The notes beneath the pieces were generated by a model. That model saw only the letters and a program-made list of their open reading frames with translations. It was not told the origin of the DNA and did no database searches. The translations under genes and the position numbers were made by a program. From Paraglomus occultum (lineage: Eukaryota; Glomeromycota; Glomeromycetes; Paraglomerales; Paraglomeraceae), in NCBI GenBank assembly GCA_910592205.1, contig CAJVPJ010000997.1, positions 1-13,500 on the forward strand: a stretch of DNA of 13,500 nt, given 5' to 3'. Numbering within the stretch: the stretch's first letter is position 1; every line of letters starts with the position of its first letter. Positions 8,220 to 13,500 of the stretch are shown in pieces.

Positions 8220-10063
8220 TCATGAACCCATACTTTTCACTCGTTCCACATTCCAGTCATTCATCTTCTTTGCTACTTCGAACAAATTGCTTTTCCAGTA
8301 ATAGTCAACAGTAAGTCGAAATATATATCCAAACTTTTGCACACAGAAATCGGCCAAAAAATCGAGCATCCCATAATTCACTTGGTTCGCTTGTGATTGG
8401 AGACAGATTTCAGAAGGACTAGTACGTGATTGCAGATACGAAACTATTTCGCCTGGATCATAACTTACGCTTCAAAAAAAAGAAAAGAAAACGCACCACG
8501 TGGATAGACGTGAGAATGAGAAGAATCCACACCCTTATGATTTGCCACTATTACTTCTTTTCTCCCACAACAAACCACAATACTTACACATCGTCAACCA
8601 TCTGCCACTTCGGTCTCCCAAAGTTCGCAACATCGTACGCTGTCACGTTGTCAGCATTGTCACACCAACTAATAAAACTTTCATTCAACTTTTGGGGAGT
8701 CGTCGCATTATATGTGTAGTCATAGCTTTTAGTCATCCAATACTGCGAGCTGTGTATCCAATCTTCTCTCTTCTGAGACCCAAAATCACTGTATAGCCAC
8801 TCGAACCAGACAACAACTCTGCTATTACTCTCAATCATTTCACGCAAGGTAGGCCATGGTTGGGTATTATTAGCGCGAGACAAGAGGAGAGAGGTGCCAT
8901 TAGGGAAAGTGAAATATTGCGCAAGCTTGTTCTGAATGAACGACGCCATAAAAGTAGCGTTGCCATCAATGTCGCCAAATTCAAGGGACACGACTTCATT
9001 TGGGTGAGCGAGTAAGAAGGATCTAATTAGAGAAAAAACATTATCCAGCGAGTGTCCGAGGGCACGCGGCAATCCCATTCCATGACATATGACAACCGTG
9101 TTTCCTGTTTGGCATGTGTCCAAGTCCAAATAACGTATTCCTAAGTGGTAAACACGAAAATATTGAGATAACGCATATTTAAATCGTAACTATTTTTAGT
9201 ATGGGGATCCTCTCAATATCATTCAATTATTTTCTTTCTCAACACCCCTTCTAACTCTCCCCGTCAAGAAGCATCGTGCACTCACCATCTTCTAACTGTC
9301 TCAAAACATCCATACCCGCATTATTCTCCCACAGACATCCTAAAAACCACTCTGGTGGACCGTTCTCACACGCAGTACCCCATAACGCACATACATTTGT
9401 CGTATCGCTACAGATACCTTCCCACAAATAACACATAAAATCCGTCTTTTTACAAATTGCATCGAATCCATCACACAAAAAATGCGACCAAGATGGATGC
9501 CATTGTTTGCAGACTGTTGCTGCCGCAGTACAATAGAGTGGGTATGAAGAAAGACATGAGGAAAGCTGCCTGGTGCAAGTGGTTGATGAATCAAGGCAAG
9601 TCGAGGCTATTTGGTCGCAGTCGAAGGCTAAATCATACGCTCCGCTATTGTGCGTACCTATATGGGTCTGGAAAAAGAACAAAGTCGGAGAATTAAACAA
9701 ATATATGAAAATACCGAAAAATATAAATACATTAAAGAACAAATGAGTCAACAAAGTGGCTTGACAAAGCTTCTAATGGGCCGCTATCAATCCCTTAATT
9801 GTAGCAAAACTTACCACTTGATCATAACGCAAATCGCAAATGTCCTCTCGTTCATTACACGTCAAAGTTCCATTTTCATCTCTCTTATTATATTCAATAA
9901 CATTCCTGTATTGTCCATAATCTTCCCCATCAATACGTTTATCGAGTATTGCAGACAAAGGTCGCGTAGGCGAGGAATATGATTCGACGAGATTGGATAA
10001 GAACCAAAGTGAGAGTAGGAGATAGGAAAGAGAGAGAGAGCGGAAAACGGAAACTACAGGCAT
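8220..10063 (-). CDS. Secreted PLC-X-type phosphodiesterase with cysteine-heptad insertion
   Basis: Four minus-strand exons (10063-9815, 9667-9286, 9140-8588, 8469-8220) join in frame to 477 aa, with GT-AG introns of 147, 145 and 118 nt. Residues 1-30 form a signal peptide with a hydrophobic core (SYLLLSLWFLSNLV), so secretion or surface location is likely. The catalytic barrel starts at THIGTHNSGAYD (His89) and resumes at LEDGIRYLDLDTC (208-220) and VVICHGMGLPRALG (His230), matching the two general acid-base histidines of PI-PLC-like enzymes. Then come NEVVSLEFGDIDG and PTLREMIES. Asp218 sits where the Ca-independent bacterial enzyme has Arg, so a Ca-dependent eukaryotic type is possible. 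Residues 100-194 are an insertion with 13 Cys, mostly C-x6-C. Several N-glycosylation sequons (NGT, NAT, NVT, NES) support secretion. The substrate is unknown: phosphoinositide, GPI or another phosphodiester. Confidence 0.88.
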
Positions 10064-10260
10064 TAGGTTCTGCTATAGATGGAAGTACGATTTTGGCCGA
10101 GATCGCATTCTAATTCTGAACCTTCTCTCTGTCTAAAGAATATTAATAATAATACATATACATGATAATGACTGGATTGATGAGTAAATAATAATAAATA
10201 TAATTCCACCCCCTTGTAATCTAACGTGATTAGGAAACGCGGGAATATTTAATATTAATC
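10064..10260. promoter_or_regulatory. Upstream region of the PLC-like gene
   Basis: AT-rich with TAATAATAAT runs at 10143-10152 and 10187-10198. No clear TATA or other element can be placed for the minus-strand gene. A CT-rich tract directly inside the coding start (AGAGAGAGAG at 10031-10040 on the plus strand) encodes the Ser-Leu repeats of the signal peptide. Confidence 0.3.
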
Positions 10261-10632
10261 ATGTTTTCTGTGCTACAACTCGTGTCCAATACCGCGAGTT
10301 TACATACAGCCCCTTTTGTTCTGGCCCAGTTCGAAATAGGCACATTTTATTTCGCTATTATCACAAAAACAATGTTAATTAATTGTTGCTTATTGGTTGT
10401 GATGTTAAACATGTGTATCCTATTTCAAAACAGTAAATATCACATTACAATCGTTCTGCCTGTGCGAAATGCAGCCCAATTCAAACTTGTTGGTTGTGAT
10501 CTTGGACAATGTGCCTATTGTGAAACGTCGAATCAGAATTATCATATACATAGTCATTCTCTAAGTCGGATTTGGCTTAACTCGGACAAAATTTTTCGCC
10601 CCTTTTTTTCAATATTTAAAAAAATTCGATAA
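10261..10632 (+). pseudogene. Decayed ORF with duplicated Cys motif
   Basis: A 123-codon frame contains AAQFKLVGCDLGQCAYCE followed by YHIHSH (about 10468-10557), a zinc-ribbon-like C-x4-C-x2-C pattern with following His residues. A second, frameshifted DNA copy lies just upstream: CTTATTGGTTGTGAT (10388-10402) against CTTGTTGGTTGTGAT (10485-10499), both followed by a CCTATT block. A third partial match, GCCCAGTTC against GCCCAATTC, lies near 10324. The N-terminal half is hydrophobic and unlikely as a protein. It reads as the relic of a gene or element with tandem Cys-motif units. Its 3' end runs into pogo-like terminal sequence. The family is not established. Confidence 0.35.
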
Positions 10633-10700
10633 GTCGGACACATATATAAAATCGCGATAAACCCGTAAGTCGGACAACCTTTCACTCGGGTTATAACAAA
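10562..10700. repeat. Cluster of TAAGTCGGA motifs, shared with the neighbouring element's right arm
   Basis: Four AAGTCGGA or AACTCGGA units occur between 10562 and 10675. The 41-nt unit 10562-10602 (TAAGTCGGAT ... AAAATTTTTCGCCCC) matches 11168-11208 in the same orientation. An AACCCG/CGGGTT inverted pair (about 10661 and 10687) adds a small hairpin. This is probably terminal sequence of a second, truncated copy of the pogo-like family. Confidence 0.5.
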
Positions 10701-11240
10701 TGACTCTCGATAAGTCGGAACACGTGATTTTTGAGTGATAATCTTTACCGTTTTAGTGAATACAATACAATTAATTACCCAATGATTTTGCTAAGAATAA
10801 TTGCATCGTAGACAATATTGATATTGTCATCATTTGCTTGCTTAGAACGAGATTATCGTATACAACATATTATGTAATATATACGAGTGTACCTGTTATT
10901 ACAGTATTATAGAAAACGTTATTATGACATCATAATGATTCAGAAGACAAACGCGCTTGCATCGAATAAATATATAACTCATAAAATGTTGACATCCGTA
11001 ATCTCAGGATTGAAAGACTTTACAGCGAGAAAGCAAAATGCTTCTTTAAAGCAGCTCACATTTGTAAAAAATGAATCGTGTATAATATCTAAGATACTTT
11101 TGTTGTCCTTTAATATTTGATATTCTAAATACAAACACTTTTTTTAATAAAATATTATAAAATTTGATAAGTCGGATCTCACGATAAGTCGGATAAAATC
11201 TCCGCCCCGATGAGTCCGACTTATCGAGAGTGACTATGTA
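10701..11240. mobile_element. Non-autonomous pogo-like element (MITE)
   Basis: The 17-nt sequence ACTCTCGATAAGTCGGA at 10703-10719 is exactly inverted at 11215-11231, about 510 nt apart. The right arm also carries two further TAAGTCGGAT units (11168-11194) facing the terminus. CACTCTCGATAAGTCGGAC-type ends are the style of pogo-family elements. The interior is AT-rich. Its only ORF (10887-11120) has no transposase motif, so the element would need a transposase from elsewhere. The exact outer boundary and target duplication are unclear: the left flank is AAA and the right flank ATGTA. Confidence 0.6.
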
Positions 11241-11746
11241 TTATGTAAATTATAATTATGGTTTTAAACTAATATCATGTCAACCAGACCCCGGGCAATG
11301 TTTGGAATTTGGTTTTTCTCCCTGTATAATAGAAAGACTTAAATTTACCTCTTTTTCCTAGCAATTAGTATTAAAGTTGGCTAGATTATGTTAATATAAC
11401 AATAAATATATTACATTAAATCCACCATAGAGTTCAAAAATTACTATTAAAAGAAAGAACGAGACTAAAAAATTGCGTTAAATTAATGATACCCAAACAC
11501 TCCAGGAATACCTGGGGTAAAAATATTGTGTTCTCAGACTAACATACCAATGGTATTTTTACGAAATTTTGTTACGCACATAGTGATACTTTGATCGGAT
11601 AATGGTATTATATTAGGGGAGGGGTATTATGGTATGAGTGTATCTACAAACGTGAATAAAATTTGCAGCATCTTGCTCGACAAGGAAAATAATTTTTTGT
11701 ATATATTGAAGTAATTTTATGATCGGCAAAATCACCAATACTTTTG
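11241..11746. other. Gene-free AT-rich spacer
   Basis: No coding frame of interest on either strand. There are small local hairpins: GGTAAAAATA near 11515 faces TATTTTTAC near 11553, and ATACCAATGGTAT is a near-palindrome. None resembles a known RNA or binding site. Confidence 0.4.
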
Positions 11747-12180
11747 GGGGATGGCTAAAGCGGGGGCAAATACATGAAATCATCAAATTAATAACAATTT
11801 TTTAATTAAGTTATTGACATTTAATATATATGAGTAAAATTTTATGCTGAACATTTTACTTAGAAGTCAAAGGCTAGTTATCATAGTAAAAATTTGAGTT
11901 ATTTATGAAATTTCTTCTTTTTGGCTTGTTTTTATGTTACACATGATCGTAATTAGATTGGTTAACTTCATAATCGGGATATTATCCGGCATGTTACACG
12001 GCCATAATATTTCCTTTTTAAGGATAACACACATTCGAACATGTAGTACAACTATAGGTGATATTTCGATAAAATTATTGCCGTGTAACATGTCGGATAA
12101 ATTCCTGATTATGTTAACATCGCCAATCCTTGAAATTTAATCGACTGATTTCTTGTGTTGCCCCCGCTTTAGACGACCCC
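11747..12180. mobile_element. Palindromic MITE with CTAAAGCGGGGGCAA termini
   Basis: The perfect 15-nt terminal inverted repeat CTAAAGCGGGGGCAA lies at 11755-11769 and, inverted, at 12158-12172. With three mismatches it extends out to 11747 and 12180. Further in, 11970-12002 and 12080-12112 form a 33-nt inverted repeat with about four mismatches (core CATGTTACACGGC), flanked by inverted GATTGG/CCAATC and GTTAAC blocks. The whole right arm therefore pairs with the left arm, except for about 150 nt present only on the left. No transposase is encoded. The superfamily is unknown: the ends do not match the Tc1 or pogo style seen elsewhere in the window. Confidence 0.75.
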
Positions 12181-13025
12181 TTAATGTGGCATTAATTCTT
12201 GCCATTTTAACGTAAGTACGTAATATTTCCTCAAGTGGCTAAATTTCCTGTCATTTTAGTTATAAAAGAGAAAGCTTAGACGATAGCTAAACGACATCTT
12301 TCAACTATAAGATCATCTTCAGCTGAACTTTTCAATAATCCTTGCAATAGAATAGTTTTTTATATTTAATAAACTGTGTTAAAACAAACCTATTCGTATT
12401 AATTAATTCTGTAAAAGATACAACGCCGGTAATCTCCGAGATACAAAACGTATTCTCCGATCGGTGTTCCTTCAGATTATATTCGCCCTTAATCTCGAAG
12501 TATCAGAATTATTATTTATTTCTTTGCGCAAGTTTAGTAGTTTAGTTTCCCAACCGATAGGATATTCCGCCAATATAAATCGACGTAGAACTCGAAGAAT
12601 TCAGGAGAACGTATACACGACCAATATTTAGATCGTGAGTATAAATTGCAGTTTAAGCGTCACTAGTTGTTGGTAGATTTAATTCGAGTAGGAATTACGA
12701 AAGGTTCCGATTGAAAAGAGTTAAATCTCAAGGCCCGTATATCAACGCTCCCCGGGTGTATTGGCACGACAGGTCACACGAAGAAGTTATAATGTTGCTT
12801 ATTTTCAGGTAACATAGTAAAACAAAAAATTTTTTATTTATTTAAAAAAGTTTATATCTTTCCAAAATGTTGCTCTCTTTCTATAGTAATACTCTTAGTC
12901 AATCAAAAACTATGTGGAGCGTGTCACTTGTCATCATAATAAAGAAATGTACAATGTAACACGACGAGCGTTGATAACCAAGATAGTTCACTTGGAAGAA
13001 AAGGGGGTTTCAATTATTCAAAACT
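12181..13025. other. Gene-free leader region, possible retroelement or promoter remnants
   Basis: No coding frame. A TATAAAAG at 12261-12268 followed by AATAAA at 12368-12373 has the spacing of an LTR (TATA box, then poly(A) signal), but no matching second LTR, primer site or target duplication can be shown. Further on, AGATTTAATTC (12675-12685) and GAGTTAAATCT (12718-12728) can pair as a hairpin. A GC-richer block (CTCCCCGGGTGTATTGGCAC, 12749-12768) stands out from the AT-rich surroundings. The last part must include the promoter and 5' UTR of the gene starting at 13026, whose position I cannot fix. Confidence 0.35.
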
Positions 13026-13500
13026 ATGTCGTTAGTATCAGGGGCCGTTAACAATCCAGCAATTACCGACTTGGTTCAAGCCTCCTTAGAAAGTAAAGAT
13101 GAAGAATTAAGACTTGAATGGATTTCTTGCTCAGATATTGCCGACATAGAGCCAACTCAAATTGACAACGTTTACTGCGCTATTCGCAAACATTATGGTG
13201 GCTATACTTATATGATAACGCTGGTATTACTTGGAAGTAGCGAAGAATGCACAGCAACACTTGTGAGTGAGTTGGCCAGAATATACTCACTTCCAACACA
13301 CAAGTACAACAACAATGACAATAACTTTAGACGATACTCCGAATGGCTTTATAGTCGCAACAAACTCATTATTGGATTCACCAAGTCTAACGACGACAAC
13401 TATTACATAGTTGCTCGTAAACCCTTCTACCATTGTTATTCTCGATATGGCTTCTGCTCCACATGTGGAATACTCCGATGTAGTCCCGTGTGGTGCATTT
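13026..13500 (+). CDS. Lineage-specific Cys-rich protein, N-terminal part (runs off the window)
   Basis: An uninterrupted 158-codon frame opens at ATG 13026 (MSLVSGAVNNPAITDLVQ) and has no stop before the window ends. An in-frame TAG upstream (about 12983) and no other ATG between fix this start. The protein has a mixed, soluble composition: ELRLEWIS, then SSEECTATLVSELARIYSLP, an Asn-rich loop, YSEWLYSRNKLIIGFTK, and a Cys cluster YHCYSRYGFCSTCGILRCSP (C-x6-C-x2-C-x4-C-x4-C), a likely zinc site. No signal peptide or membrane segment is seen. I remember similar N-terminal modules in large families of arbuscular mycorrhizal fungi, sometimes ahead of other domains, but this is recall, not a search. 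The function is unknown and the remaining domains lie outside the window. Confidence 0.75.
   Translation, partial: MSLVSGAVNNPAITDLVQASLESKDEELRLEWISCSDIADIEPTQIDNVYCAIRKHYGGYTYMITLVLLGSSEECTATLVSELARIYSLPTHKYNNNDNNFRRYSEWLYSRNKLIIGFTKSNDDNYYIVARKPFYHCYSRYGFCSTCGILRCSPVWCI

Noticed and set aside
8426-8796. Two overlapping plus-strand frames of 97-98 codons
   Set aside because: Antisense of PLC exons 3-4 and intron 3.
9340-9594. 84-codon minus frame in a second phase
   Set aside because: Same-strand shadow of PLC exon 2; only the other phase joins to catalytic motifs.
9457-9982. Plus-strand frames of 79 and 110 codons
   Set aside because: Antisense of PLC exons 1-2 and their intron.
10887-11120. 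77-codon frame inside the pogo-like element
   Set aside because: No HTH or DDE motif; AT-rich noise in a non-autonomous element.
11903-12140. Frames on both strands (62 and 68 codons)
   Set aside because: They mirror each other because the MITE is palindromic; neither has protein-like character.
1-13500. tRNA, rRNA or CRISPR array
   Set aside because: No GTTCRANNC-type T-arm with matching acceptor, no rRNA-like block, and no regularly spaced repeats with unique spacers were seen.

Overview
The window looks like a stretch of an AT-rich fungal nuclear genome. Three genes carry many short GT-AG introns (mostly 67-160 nt), the small GTPase and the peroxisomal transporter have fungal character, and the gaps hold decayed class II transposons. 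The truncated gene at the right edge resembles a family I remember from arbuscular mycorrhizal fungi (Glomeromycotina, e.g. Rhizophagus relatives). That assignment rests on recall plus general genome style and was not searched.

Layout. 1-1400 is transposon debris: a pogo-like end at the left edge, a tract of AGCTTAT-like units, a pogo-like arm, and a Tc1/mariner transposase relic. 1400-2430 is mostly gene-free, apart from an ATG-less Cys-rich open frame and a duplicated 18-nt motif. 2433-5964 (+) is a complete 16-exon ABC half-transporter of the peroxisomal ABCD (ALDP/Pxa) family, 735 residues. 6114-6978 (-) is a complete five-exon Rheb GTPase of 185 residues. The two genes converge with 149 nt between their stop codons. 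7410-7821 (-) is a coiled-coil pseudogene with two nonsense codons. 8220-10063 (-) is a four-exon secreted PLC-X-type phosphodiesterase of 477 residues with a striking cysteine-heptad insertion. 10260-12180 is again transposon territory: a decayed Cys-motif ORF, a non-autonomous pogo-like element, and a palindromic MITE. 12181-13025 is a gene-free leader region, and from 13026 (+) a gene runs off the right edge.

The genes do not form a pathway. ABCD imports fatty acyl substrates into peroxisomes, Rheb activates TORC1, and the PLC-like protein enters the secretory route. The observation most worth following is in the PLC-like protein: 13 cysteines, ten of the twelve intervals exactly seven residues, form two six-Cys runs inserted between the two catalytic histidine motifs. 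This suggests a disulfide-laced helical hairpin. Rheb also has an altered P-loop and a CaaX box ending in Leu, and the ABC transporter has a changed signature motif.
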